Shown here piece after piece: positions 31,332-39,478 of a stretch of 44,972 nucleotides of DNA. Made by a program: the position numbers and the translations under genes. The notes under the pieces are model-generated. The model saw only the letters and a program-made list of their open reading frames with translations, did not search any database and had not been told where the DNA came from. How positions within the stretch are numbered: position 1 is the first letter of the stretch; each line of letters starts with the position of its first letter. The DNA is taken from assembly GCA_045598285.1 (NCBI GenBank), contig JAZLLU010000005.1:1-44972 (forward strand), in the 5' to 3' direction. The DNA comes from RGIG5612 sp045598285. GTDB lineage: Bacteria; Bacillota; Clostridia; Lachnospirales; Lachnospiraceae.

Positions 31332-33143
31332 TTATTTAATGTCGTCAGCAGCAACATTCATATAAGATAAAACTTCTGCCATAATATTTCTAAATAATTC
31401 AACTGCGTAAGTACTTGATGTAAACTCCGGTGCTGGTTCATCAAGTGCAACATAGCAAACAACTTCAGGATTATCATATGGTGCAAATCCGATATATGAA
31501 ATAACGTAAAGTTCTTCTTCTTTATCATATTTTTGCGCTTGGCCAGTTTTACCTGCAATTTTATATCCAGGAATAGCCGCAGCCGGACTTGTTCCGTTAA
31601 CAACAACTTCTCTTAAGCACTCTTTAATATAATTACATGTGTCTTGCGAAATTGTTTGAGAAACCAAAGTTTTTCCGTTCGATTTAACCAACTCACTATT
31701 TGCGTTATATATATTTTTAACAATATAAGGTTTGTATAAATATCCACCGTTAATCAAAGAACAAAACCCTGTACAAAGTTGCACCATAGTAACATTAAAG
31801 TTTTGTCCGAATGCGTTCGTTGCAAGGTCTAAGTCTGTCATATTGTCTTTATTGAATAAAAGTGTTGAACAACTCATTTCGTTAGGAAGGTCAATTCCTG
31901 TAAATTGTCCAAATCCAAATTTTCTTTGATATCTTGTGAAAATATCTTGTCCAATTTTTCCAGAAATCTGGGCAAGAGATATATTGCAAGACATAGCTAT
32001 TGCCCCTTTAACGTTAAGAGTTCCATGACCTTTTCTTTCCCAACACCAAATAGTTTTTTCCCAAGGTGTTGACTCAAAGAACATTTGCGAACCGCCACAA
32101 TAAAACGAGTCATTTGGAGAAATCTTATTCTCTTCGATTCCCATTGCAACTGTAAACGGCTTAAATGTAGAACCCGGTTCATAACTCTTTGTTATGCAAT
32201 CATTTCTCCAAACTTCAGTAAGCGCCGTAAGTGTAGTCTGGTCATCCATAGTTTCTATTTCTTCTGGCTTAAATCTAATACTTAAATCTCTAGGATTATT
32301 ACAATCAAACTTTCCAGAATCAGCCATAGCTAAAATTTCACCAGTATTAGGATTTTGAACAATTGCGGTAACACCTTTAGATTTAGTCTTTTGATATGTT
32401 TCCTCAAGATATTTTTCAACAATTGCCTCAATATTATAGTCAAGAGTAAGCATAATCTTATCACCATCTACCGGCTCTCTTCTAATAGTCTCAATTGTGT
32501 TATCGCTATTGATATATGAATACTCCATTCCGTCAGTACCGGTAAGTTCTTTGTCATATTGAAGTTCAAGGCCATACTCGCCTACACCATTATTCGTAAA
32601 ACCTAAAACGGATGAAGCTAATGTGTTGTACGTGTAATTACGTTTATAGTTATCTTCTAGCCAAACGCCATTAACTGTTATATCGTCTTCTTTTTCTTTA
32701 ATAAATTTTTCAACTTCAGTGTATGTCAGACCCTTTTTTAAAACGACATAAGAACTTTTTGGATTCTCTTCAATATCTTTTTTAAGTTCATCTTTCGAAA
32801 TGCCAAAATGTTTTTCTATCAAAGAAATTGTTGGCTCTAAATATTTCTCTTCATTTGTCAAAATAACTTTTGGATCTAAAATCAGGTTGTAAACTTTCGT
32901 GCTAGTTACAAGTTGCACGCTATTTCTATCTAAAATTTCTCCTCTTTTTGCCGGAATAGAAAAGTTGCCCGACTGAGTTTGTTTAAGTGCAGCTTTTTTA
33001 TATTTGTCACCATCAACAACCAAAATCCAAACCAGTCTTGCCGCAACAATTCCGATTAAAACAAAAAAAACTATAGCAATAATGCTAAAGCGTTTATTTA
33101 TATTTGTATTTGTTTTGCTAGCTTTCTTCGTTTTTCTATTCAT
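31332..33143 (-). CDS. ftsI: Class B penicillin-binding protein (FtsI/PBP2-type transpeptidase)
   Basis: 603 aa. One N-terminal membrane helix (about 20-40) is followed by the dimerisation domain (RGEILDRNSVQLVTS) and the transpeptidase domain with SxxK in YEPGSTFKPFTV, SxN in AIAMSCNISLAQ, and KTG in KIAGKTGQAQKY. It cross-links septal peptidoglycan together with FtsW. There is no C-terminal PASTA domain, which argues for FtsI/PBP2B and against SpoVD. No clear ribosome-binding site precedes the ATG, which is 32 bases after ftsL. Confidence 0.95.
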   Translation of the reverse strand: MNRKTKKASKTNTNINKRFSIIAIVFFVLIGIVAARLVWILVVDGDKYKKAALKQTQSGNFSIPAKRGEILDRNSVQLVTSTKVYNLILDPKVILTNEEKYLEPTISLIEKHFGISKDELKKDIEENPKSSYVVLKKGLTYTEVEKFIKEKEDDITVNGVWLEDNYKRNYTYNTLASSVLGFTNNGVGEYGLELQYDKELTGTDGMEYSYINSDNTIETIRREPVDGDKIMLTLDYNIEAIVEKYLEETYQKTKSKGVTAIVQNPNTGEILAMADSGKFDCNNPRDLSIRFKPEEIETMDDQTTLTALTEVWRNDCITKSYEPGSTFKPFTVAMGIEENKISPNDSFYCGGSQMFFESTPWEKTIWCWERKGHGTLNVKGAIAMSCNISLAQISGKIGQDIFTRYQRKFGFGQFTGIDLPNEMSCSTLLFNKDNMTDLDLATNAFGQNFNVTMVQLCTGFCSLINGGYLYKPYIVKNIYNANSELVKSNGKTLVSQTISQDTCNYIKECLREVVVNGTSPAAAIPGYKIAGKTGQAQKYDKEEELYVISYIGFAPYDNPEVVCYVALDEPAPEFTSSTYAVELFRNIMAEVLSYMNVAADDIK

Positions 33144-33175
33144 AAAACACTTATTTAAAGATAACGAAATACCAA

Positions 33176-33643
33176 CTATTTAGTTGGTATCTCTGCTAAC
33201 TGTTGGGTATATTCTGAATTATCTGAACTATAAGTTTGTATTTGTCCTATTTGGCTTCTGACCATCCCAAGTTGCCCCGTCGCCACTTCAACTACGTAGT
33301 CTAAATCGACGGTACTATTTATTTCGTATTCTTTCGAATCATTTTGCTCTCGCAATTCCTGGAGTTGATTTTCCATTCTCCCAAGTTTTGCATCCAGGTC
33401 ATTTCTTTTAACAGCAAGAGAAAGTGTTGTAACGACTAATACAACGAATATCGCCGCCGCCACAATAAGTGTTCCTCTTCGTATTCTTGCCTGTTGTTTT
33501 AAGAGCTTTTCGGCCGCAAGCTTTTTAGCGTTAGATCTTCTTGGTCTAGCACTAACAACATACTCTGCCTTGGCTGCATCGCCTTCAACAAAGATACGTC
33601 TTACGCTATCAATTTGTGAATAATTTCTTGTTCTTGCTCCCAT
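33176..33643 (-). CDS. ftsL: FtsL-like septum protein
   Basis: 155 aa from the ATG at 33643, with an AAGG site eight bases upstream. A TTG at 33670 inside rsmH is the alternative. It has a basic cytoplasmic part, one transmembrane helix (RRGTLIVAAAIFVVLVVTTL, about 72-95), then a leucine-zipper-like coiled coil (LDAKLGRMENQLQELREQND) and a short tail. The sequence is not strongly conserved, as usual for FtsL. The position between rsmH and the class B PBP gives the name. Confidence 0.8.
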   Translation of the reverse strand: MGARTRNYSQIDSVRRIFVEGDAAKAEYVVSARPRRSNAKKLAAEKLLKQQARIRRGTLIVAAAIFVVLVVTTLSLAVKRNDLDAKLGRMENQLQELREQNDSKEYEINSTVDLDYVVEVATGQLGMVRSQIGQIQTYSSDNSEYTQQLAEIPTK

Positions 33644-33656
33644 TACTCTTGCCTTA

Positions 33657-34589
33657 TTAGGCCCTTTCAAAAACTCTTAATTTTGCGCTACTAGCTCTTT
33701 TATTTTTATCGCATTCTTCTTTAGAAGGAACGATAGGTTTCTTATGTATAATTTTCCCTTTAGATACAGCGCCGCATTTGCAAACTGGAAACGTAGGTGG
33801 ACATGTACATGGGTTCTCAGCTTTTTTAAAAGCATTCTTTACAATTCTGTCCTCTAAAGAATGAAAAGTTATGATGCAAAGCCTTCCACCCGGATTAAGA
33901 AGATCGATCATCGTGTCAATCGAATTTTCCAAAACGCTAAGTTCTGAATTAACTTCAATTCTAAGCGCCTGAAAAGTTCTTTTAGCGAAACCTTTTTGAC
34001 CTTTCCTAACCTTTGCCGGAATAGCCTGCTCAACAATGTTTCTAAGCTGCATTGTGGTCTCAATCGGTGCTTTTTCTCTTTCGTTTACAATGTGCTTTGC
34101 TATATTATTAGCGAAATTGTCTTCGCCATATTTGCTAATAATTCGTGCTAAATCTTCTTTTGAATAAGTATTAACTATCTCTTTAGCACTTAAGGCTTTC
34201 TCCTTGTCCATTCTCATGTCCAAAGGGGCATCCTCTCGATATGAAAAACCTCTTTCGGGATTATCTAGTTGATAGGAAGAAACTCCGATATCTAAAAGTA
34301 TGCCGTCAACTTTAGAAATTCCTAAATTAGAAAGAACATTTTTGATATTTGCAAAATTGTCTTTGACAATGCTTACTTTATCTTGAAAGATGGCGAGCTT
34401 TTTAGTTGCTGCCTCGATAGCTTCGCTATCTTGATCTATTCCAATAAGTCTTCCCGATGAAAGCTGTTTGACTATTAAAAATGCATGCCCTGCTCCGCCC
34501 AGCGTTCCATCTACATAAATCCCGTCTGGCTTAATATCTAAATTTTCAATGGTCTCTTTTGGAAGAACTGATTCGTGCTTAAATTCCAA
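33657..34589 (-). CDS. rsmH: 16S rRNA (cytosine(1402)-N4)-methyltransferase RsmH
   Basis: 310 aa. Methylates N4 of C1402 in 16S rRNA. SAM-binding GTLGGAGHAFLIVKQL, GVSSYQLDNPERGFSYREDA, LDMRMDKEKA, GFAKRTFQALRIEVNSEL, and the C-terminal CPPTFPVCKCGA are all present. It overlaps mraZ by 11 bases and runs into the ftsL upstream frame, so it is tightly packed in the dcw operon. Confidence 0.98.
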   Translation of the reverse strand: MEFKHESVLPKETIENLDIKPDGIYVDGTLGGAGHAFLIVKQLSSGRLIGIDQDSEAIEAATKKLAIFQDKVSIVKDNFANIKNVLSNLGISKVDGILLDIGVSSYQLDNPERGFSYREDAPLDMRMDKEKALSAKEIVNTYSKEDLARIISKYGEDNFANNIAKHIVNEREKAPIETTMQLRNIVEQAIPAKVRKGQKGFAKRTFQALRIEVNSELSVLENSIDTMIDLLNPGGRLCIITFHSLEDRIVKNAFKKAENPCTCPPTFPVCKCGAVSKGKIIHKKPIVPSKEECDKNKRASSAKLRVFERA

Positions 34590-35016
34590 ATCCTAATTCT
34601 CCCATTCGCTCGGCAATAAGATCGGCATCAATTTCTGCTTCCTCTTCGGTCCACATATCAGTATCCCAAATTTCTATTCTCGGACCTGTGCCTACGAGCG
34701 TTACATTAGCAGTAAGGTTAGCGTACTCTCTTAAGTTTGATGCAATCAGTATCCTGCCTTGCTTGTCGAGTTCTGCGTTCATAGCGCCAGCCATGAAGTG
34801 TCTCATAAACTGTCTGCTGTCTTTATTGGTAAAGGTGAGGCTGCTACGAAGTTTTTCATAAAAAGCTTCCCACTCATCAGCAGGGAAAATCCATAAGCAG
34901 CCCTTATCTACGCCCTTCGTAACTACAAAAGCTTCTCCAAGAGAATCTCTGAATTTCGAAGGAATCATTATTCTGCCCTTGGCATCTATGGAATGGTTGT
35001 ATTCACCAATAAACAT
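34579..35016 (-). CDS. mraZ: Transcriptional regulator MraZ
   Basis: DNA-binding repressor of its own dcw operon. 145 aa from the ATG at 35016, which gives the family start MFIGEYNHSIDAKGRIMIPS. A GTG at 35025 has the better-placed GGGAGG, so both may be used. Two SpoVT/AbrB-like halves are seen: DAKGRIMIPSKFRD and DKQGRILIASNLRE. It forms a ring-shaped multimer. Four AGTGG repeats spaced 10 bp apart lie 148-184 bases upstream of the start (35164-35200). Confidence 0.95.
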   Translation of the reverse strand: MFIGEYNHSIDAKGRIMIPSKFRDSLGEAFVVTKGVDKGCLWIFPADEWEAFYEKLRSSLTFTNKDSRQFMRHFMAGAMNAELDKQGRILIASNLREYANLTANVTLVGTGPRIEIWDTDMWTEEEAEIDADLIAERMGELGFGI

Positions 35017-35163
35017 AGTGCTCACCTTTTACCTCCCAGCGACATGTCTGTCAAATTTATATTAAGCGCGGCAACGCATAATATATAACTTAAGGAGCGC
35101 CGTGCCCTTTACTCAAAGGCTATTTTCAATAAAAAATTCTTCTATTTGCGGCCCTGAGCATTT

Positions 35164-35200
35164 ACCACTTTGCTCCACTAAGTACCACTTTTTACCACTT
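35164..35200 (-). promoter_or_regulatory. Four MraZ boxes at 10-bp spacing
   Basis: CCACT occurs at 35165, 35175, 35185 and 35195 on the plus strand, i.e. four AGTGG (mostly AAAGTGGT) boxes on the minus strand, each exactly 10 bp apart. This matches the known MraZ operator layout (short GTG-containing repeats at helical period). It lies just downstream of the mraZ promoter, so bound MraZ would block the start. Confidence 0.9.
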
Positions 35201-35208
35201 GTGCAGTT

Positions 35209-35237
35209 ATTTTAATACTTTTTATACCAAAATGCAA
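35209..35237 (-). promoter_or_regulatory. Promoter of the mraZ/dcw operon
   Basis: TTGCAT (35237-35232), 17 bases, TAAAAT (35214-35209). The start falls near 35202, at the edge of the MraZ boxes. The leader to mraZ is about 185 bases long. Confidence 0.8.
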
Positions 35238-35262
35238 TACCTTTTTCAAGAAAAATTTAAAA

Positions 35263-35291
35263 TAAAAAAGCAAGAAGTTCCTCTTCTTGCT
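35263..35291 (-). terminator. Minus-strand terminator before the mraZ promoter
   Basis: AGCAAGAAG (minus strand, 35291-35283) pairs with 35277-35269 over a 5-base loop, followed by six T. It ends transcripts coming from the ABC exporter operon or from the structured element just upstream. Confidence 0.88.
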
Positions 35292-35416
35292 CATCACCCG
35301 TTCGTCTAAATAAAACTATCGCTCGACTTAGTCGGGCCTTAATGCGCGCGGTGCCCATCCACGCGCGCCCTCCTTGTGTCTTCGCTAAGTTTTATTAGAG
35401 CCTCACTCATAAATCA
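35292..35416 (-). ncRNA. GC-rich structured element, candidate small RNA
   Basis: About 125 bases with clearly higher G+C than the neighbourhood (central 60 bases about two thirds G+C by count). Paired parts: AATAAAACT (35309-35317) with 35388-35396 as an outer stem, GCGCGCG (35344-35350) with CGCGCGC (35362-35368) as an inner hairpin, and the palindrome CGACTTAGTCG at 35324-35334. On the minus strand AAGGAGG (35375-35369) precedes tiny ORFs (GTG, 7 codons; ATG, 32 codons). It is bounded by terminators that point outward on both strands, so the expressed strand is uncertain; minus fits the gene direction and the stronger terminator. I do not recognise the RNA family. Confidence 0.5.
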
Positions 35417-35447
35417 CAAGAAGCGAAACTTCTTGCTTTTCTTTTAT
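35417..35447 (+). terminator. Plus-strand hairpin with T-rich tail
   Basis: CAAGAAG (35417-35423) pairs with CTTCTTG (35429-35435), then a T-rich tail (35437-35445) on the plus strand. The arms are the same sequence as in the minus-strand terminator at 35263-35291. On the minus strand it is the first hairpin after the ABC gene. Confidence 0.6.
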
Positions 35448-37219
35448 ATCATTTGCGCATTGACTAAATTAAAATATTCTCCGCGATTAGCCATAAGCTC
35501 GTCATGCGAGCCAATTTCCATAACTTGATTATTATCAATAACTGCGATTTTATCAGCATTTCGTATCGTGCTAAGTCTATGCGCTATTATTATAGAAGTT
35601 CTTCCTTTTGCAAGTTCGTCAAAAGCGTTTTGAATTCGCATCTCTGTTACGCTGTCTAATGCACTTGTTGCCTCATCTAAAATAATAATTGGCGGATTTT
35701 TTAAGAATACTCTAGCAATACCAATACGCTGTTTTTGACCGCCTGAAAGCATAACGCCTCTTTCACCAACGTATGTATCATATCCGTCTTTCATGTCTAA
35801 GATTTCTGAATGTATCTCCGCCCTCTTAGCTGCCTCAACAATTTCTTCTTCGCTTGCATCTGGCTTTCCATAAAGAATATTATCTTTTATAGTTCCGGCA
35901 AACATAAATACATCTTGCTGCACTACGCCAATTGATTTTCTAAGACTATGCTGAGTAACATCCTTAATATTAAATCCATCAACTAATATTTCGCCATCTT
36001 TAACATCATAAAAACGTGGAATCAAATTTGATATCGTCGTCTTTCCTCCGCCCGAAGGGCCAACAAGAGCAAAGGTGCTACCCTTCGAAACCGAAAACGA
36101 AACATCTTTTAAAACTTCATTAACATAATTTTCGTCTTCATCATCTTCGCTGTGATGTCTTCTCTTATATGAAAAGTAAACATGTTTTAATTCAATATCA
36201 CCACTGACATTTTCCAAAACATGAGCATCTTCTTTATCAACTATTTCAAGATCCGTTCTCATAATTTCTAAAAATCTATTAAATCCTGCCATACCTGTTA
36301 CATACTGTTCAACAAATGATCCAAGTTTTCTTATCGGATTAATAAAGGTAGAAATATAAAGACTAAATGTAACAAGTTCGATATAAGACATCGTATTTCC
36401 CATAATGTAGTAGCCGCCTACCATAATTACCAAAACAGAAAGAATCGACATCGCAAATTCCATACCCGAATGAAAAACTGCCATAGCATTATGGAAATCT
36501 TTTTTAATTTCGAAATATTCCTCGTTTATCTTTTGGAATTTAGCTTTTTCTATATCCTCGTTTGCAAAAGCTTTCGCAGTTCTAATTCCAGAAAAGCCAC
36601 CCTCTACGCTAGCATTAATTTCAGCCATCCTGGATTTAACTGCCATTGAAGCCTTTGTCATTTTATTTCTTTGAATAATTGTGAAAACTGCGAACGCAGG
36701 AATAATAGCAAAAACAATAAGTGCCAATCTCCAATCAATTCCAAGAAGAATAAAGAATGCACCAACAATAGTTATGACAGAGATAAGAAAATCTTCCGGA
36801 CCATGATGCGCAAGTTCACTAATTTCAAAAAGATCGTTTGTAACGCGACTAAGGAGTTTTCCTGTACGATTCTTGTCAAAGAAGCTAAAACTTAAATCTT
36901 CTATATGATTAAAGATAACTTCACGCATATCGGTCTCTAAACCGACGCCCATGCGGTGGCCCCAATAAGTAATTATATAATAAAGAATAGACCTCACAAT
37001 ATAAGCCGCAATCATTATCGACATTACAATAAAGAAAGTCTTAAATTCATTTTGTGGCAAATATACTTCCATACATTTTTTTGAAACATATGGAAAGATA
37101 AGGTCTACCGCTGCTACAGCTAAAGCACAAACCATATCGAGCAAAAATAGTCCGATATGGTTTTTATAAAATGCTGCAAATATTCTTAACGAACTCCACT
37201 TTTTATAATTAATTTTCAT
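35444..37219 (-). CDS. ABC exporter, fused membrane and ATPase domains
   Basis: 591 aa half-transporter (forms a dimer). Six transmembrane helices lie in about 1-325, then the nucleotide-binding domain: Walker A LVGPSGGGKTTISN, Q-loop VVQQDVFMF, signature LSGGQKQRIGIARV, Walker B PIIILDEATSALDS, H-loop IIAHRLSTIRNAD. It is of the MdlB/LmrA-MsbA multidrug or lipid exporter type. Substrate cannot be told from sequence. An acidic insert (HHSEDDEDENY) precedes Walker A. The ATG lies inside the lgt stop region (11-base overlap), so it is translated by coupling. Last gene of the leuS operon. Confidence 0.93.
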   Translation of the reverse strand: MKINYKKWSSLRIFAAFYKNHIGLFLLDMVCALAVAAVDLIFPYVSKKCMEVYLPQNEFKTFFIVMSIMIAAYIVRSILYYIITYWGHRMGVGLETDMREVIFNHIEDLSFSFFDKNRTGKLLSRVTNDLFEISELAHHGPEDFLISVITIVGAFFILLGIDWRLALIVFAIIPAFAVFTIIQRNKMTKASMAVKSRMAEINASVEGGFSGIRTAKAFANEDIEKAKFQKINEEYFEIKKDFHNAMAVFHSGMEFAMSILSVLVIMVGGYYIMGNTMSYIELVTFSLYISTFINPIRKLGSFVEQYVTGMAGFNRFLEIMRTDLEIVDKEDAHVLENVSGDIELKHVYFSYKRRHHSEDDEDENYVNEVLKDVSFSVSKGSTFALVGPSGGGKTTISNLIPRFYDVKDGEILVDGFNIKDVTQHSLRKSIGVVQQDVFMFAGTIKDNILYGKPDASEEEIVEAAKRAEIHSEILDMKDGYDTYVGERGVMLSGGQKQRIGIARVFLKNPPIIILDEATSALDSVTEMRIQNAFDELAKGRTSIIIAHRLSTIRNADKIAVIDNNQVMEIGSHDELMANRGEYFNLVNAQMI

Positions 37220-38348
37220 CCGTAGTTTTTTCTTCCGTTTCAGCCTTAACTTCTGGTTCTGCCTCAGTTTCCGGCTCTTTTACCTCTTCGGCTTTAGCCT
37301 CTTCTTCTGCCTCTTTTACCTCTTCGGCTTTAGCCTCTTCTTCTGGCTCTTTTACCTCTTCGACTTCTTTATTATCAACAGTATATCTTTCCCACTGAGT
37401 TCCTTTTTTCTTAGCTTTTCTAGCCTTAACTCTCTCCTGGGCATACTCTTTTGTGCCAACATCACCAGGATCTAAAATAAGCTTAAACTTCGGTTCCCAT
37501 CCTCTACTCATTCTAACAATATTAACAACAATTAATACCGCTGACAGAATAACCACGACAAATGAAAGAAGTTGTGAAACAGCTATATTAGTCTTACCAA
37601 TAAGAAGTTGATCAGTTCTTAATCCTTCAATCCAAACTCTTCCTAATGCATATCCTCCAAGATACCAGATTAAAATTTCACCATTATATTTTTGATATTT
37701 TCTAAAAATTAATATTATTATAAGAATTAGCAAACACCAAAGTGATTCATAAAGAAAAGTTGGATGAACTTGAATATAAGCATCTCCGTCAACATTTACT
37801 AAGTGCGCAAGAATTTCATCATTCGTAACACCAGTAACTTCCGAAAGCTTAATTTGCATAGCAAAAACATTATCCGTATATCCGCCAAAAGCCTCTCTGT
37901 TAAAGAAGTTGCCCCAACGGCCAAGTGCCTGTCCGATTAAAAATCCAGGTGCACATGTATCCATAACTTTAAGAAAACTAATCTTCTTTACTCTAGTAAC
38001 AATAAATGTTGAGATAGCGGCGCCAATAATCGTTCCATAAATAGCTAAACCGCCATTCCTTAAATTAAAAATCTCGCCAATATTATTTTTATATGCATCC
38101 CAGCTAAATATTACATAATAAAGTCTAGCACCTATAACACCAGCAATAATTCCAAAAATAATCATATCAATATAATCATCGGAATATTGGTGAGTTTTTT
38201 TAACACGTGCAAGAACTACAATGGAACCAATAACAATTCCAATTGCAATTAAGATTCCATAAAAAGCAATTGAAAAGTTTCCAATCGTAATTTGATTTGG
38301 GAACGCGCCTAATTTAATTCCAAAATATGGAAAAATTATACTGTACAT
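37209..38348 (-). CDS. lgt: Prolipoprotein diacylglyceryl transferase with acidic repeat tail
   Basis: Lgt moves diacylglycerol from phosphatidylglycerol to the lipobox cysteine of prolipoproteins. 379 aa, versus 260-300 usual. The membrane core is about residues 1-285, with the signature GQALGRWGNFFNREAFGGYT and GARLYYVIFSWDAY. The C-terminal 50-60 residues are an extra acidic tail with EEEAKAEEVKE(P/A) units and AETEEKTTDEN at the end, coded by a DNA repeat at 37255-37365. GGAGAG precedes the ATG. Adjacent to ychF (34 bases) and overlapping the ABC gene. Confidence 0.95.
   Translation of the reverse strand: MYSIIFPYFGIKLGAFPNQITIGNFSIAFYGILIAIGIVIGSIVVLARVKKTHQYSDDYIDMIIFGIIAGVIGARLYYVIFSWDAYKNNIGEIFNLRNGGLAIYGTIIGAAISTFIVTRVKKISFLKVMDTCAPGFLIGQALGRWGNFFNREAFGGYTDNVFAMQIKLSEVTGVTNDEILAHLVNVDGDAYIQVHPTFLYESLWCLLILIIILIFRKYQKYNGEILIWYLGGYALGRVWIEGLRTDQLLIGKTNIAVSQLLSFVVVILSAVLIVVNIVRMSRGWEPKFKLILDPGDVGTKEYAQERVKARKAKKKGTQWERYTVDNKEVEEVKEPEEEAKAEEVKEAEEEAKAEEVKEPETEAEPEVKAETEEKTTDEN
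37255..37365 (-). repeat. Tandem coding repeat in the lgt tail
   Basis: CTCTTTTACCTCTTCGGCTT, about 48 bases long with its continuation, occurs twice in near-identical form, and a partial third copy follows. The codons give the EEEAKAEEVKE units. In-frame copy changes would alter tail length only. Confidence 0.75.
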
Positions 38349-38382
38349 CTTTCTCTCCTTGTTCTATTTGTTATATAACATA

Positions 38383-39477
38383 TTATACATTAAATCTAAA
38401 TAGAATTATGTCGTCATCTTGAACAACATATTCTTTTCCTTCCATACGAATGAGGCCTTTTTCTCTAGCCGCATTATATGAACCTAAATTAATAAGGTCA
38501 TGATAGTTAACTACCTCAGCCTTAATAAATCCCTTTTCAAAATCAGTATGAATCTTTCCTGCTGCCTGCGGAGCCTTCATACCCTTAGTAATTGTCCAAG
38601 CTCTAACTTCTTTTTCACCAGCAGTAAGAAAACTTGTAAGACCTAAAATTGAATAACTTGCCTTAATAAGTTTATCAAGGCAACTCTCTGAAAGACCCAT
38701 GTCTTCTAAAAACATTATTTTTTCTTCATCATCTAAATCTGCTAATTCAGCTTCCATCTTTGCGGAAACTACAAAAACCTCCGAGCCATTGCCCGCAGCA
38801 TACTCTCTAACCTTTTGAACATTCAAATTAGAAGCGCCATCATCTGCAAGATCATCTTCTGCTACGTTAGCTGCATAAATAACTGGCTTATCTGTAAGAA
38901 GATTAAAATCTTTACTGATTTCTTTTTCATCATCACTAAGTTCTAATGTCTTAGCTAAATTGCCCTGTTCTAAGTGTGCTTTAATTTTTTCTAAAAGTGC
39001 TACTTCTGCTGCCAACGCTTTATCATTTTTAGCACCCCTAGAAGACTTAGCAATTCTTCTATCAATAATTTCAATATCAGAAAAAATAAGTTCTAAATTA
39101 ATTGTCTCTATATCGCGAAGAGGATCAACGCTTCCATCAACATGAACAACGTTGTCATCTTCAAAGCATCTAACAACATGAACGATTGCATCAACCTCTC
39201 TTATGCTAGCTAAGAATTGGTTTCCTAATCCTTCACCTTTAGATGCCCCTTTAACAAGTCCTGCAATATCTACAAACTCTACTGTTGCCGGTGTAATCTT
39301 TTGTGAATTATAAAAATCAGATAAAACTTTCAAACGTTTATCTGGCACAAAAGCAATACCTATATTTGAATCGATTGTACAAAAAGGATAGTTTGCACTT
39401 TCTGCACCAGCCTTAGTAAGTGCATTAAAAAGTGTACTCTTTCCTACATTTGGTAATCCAACAATACCTAACTTCAT
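38383..39477 (-). CDS. ychF: Redox-regulated ATPase YchF
   Basis: Obg-related ATPase (ATP preferred over GTP) linked to ribosomes and oxidative stress. 364 aa, the standard size. P-loop GLPNVGKSTLFNALTKAG, switch VDIAGLVKGASKGEGLGNQF, NMxE-type motif replaced as in the family, a coiled-coil middle (about 130-200), and the C-terminal TGS domain (MKAPQAAGKIHTDFEKGFIK). GGAAG lies nine bases before the ATG. It is one base past the upstream gene. Confidence 0.97.
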   Translation of the reverse strand: MKLGIVGLPNVGKSTLFNALTKAGAESANYPFCTIDSNIGIAFVPDKRLKVLSDFYNSQKITPATVEFVDIAGLVKGASKGEGLGNQFLASIREVDAIVHVVRCFEDDNVVHVDGSVDPLRDIETINLELIFSDIEIIDRRIAKSSRGAKNDKALAAEVALLEKIKAHLEQGNLAKTLELSDDEKEISKDFNLLTDKPVIYAANVAEDDLADDGASNLNVQKVREYAAGNGSEVFVVSAKMEAELADLDDEEKIMFLEDMGLSESCLDKLIKASYSILGLTSFLTAGEKEVRAWTITKGMKAPQAAGKIHTDFEKGFIKAEVVNYHDLINLGSYNAAREKGLIRMEGKEYVVQDDDIILFRFNV

Positions 39478-39478
39478 T

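Noticed and set aside
31332..33143. SpoVD instead of FtsI
   Set aside because: No PASTA domain after the KTG motif and the gene ends soon after the transpeptidase domain.
35292..35416. 6S RNA, SRP RNA, or a 16S rRNA fragment (a GACGAACGGGTGA string caught the eye)
   Set aside because: The short resemblance does not extend, and conserved blocks of those RNAs are missing.
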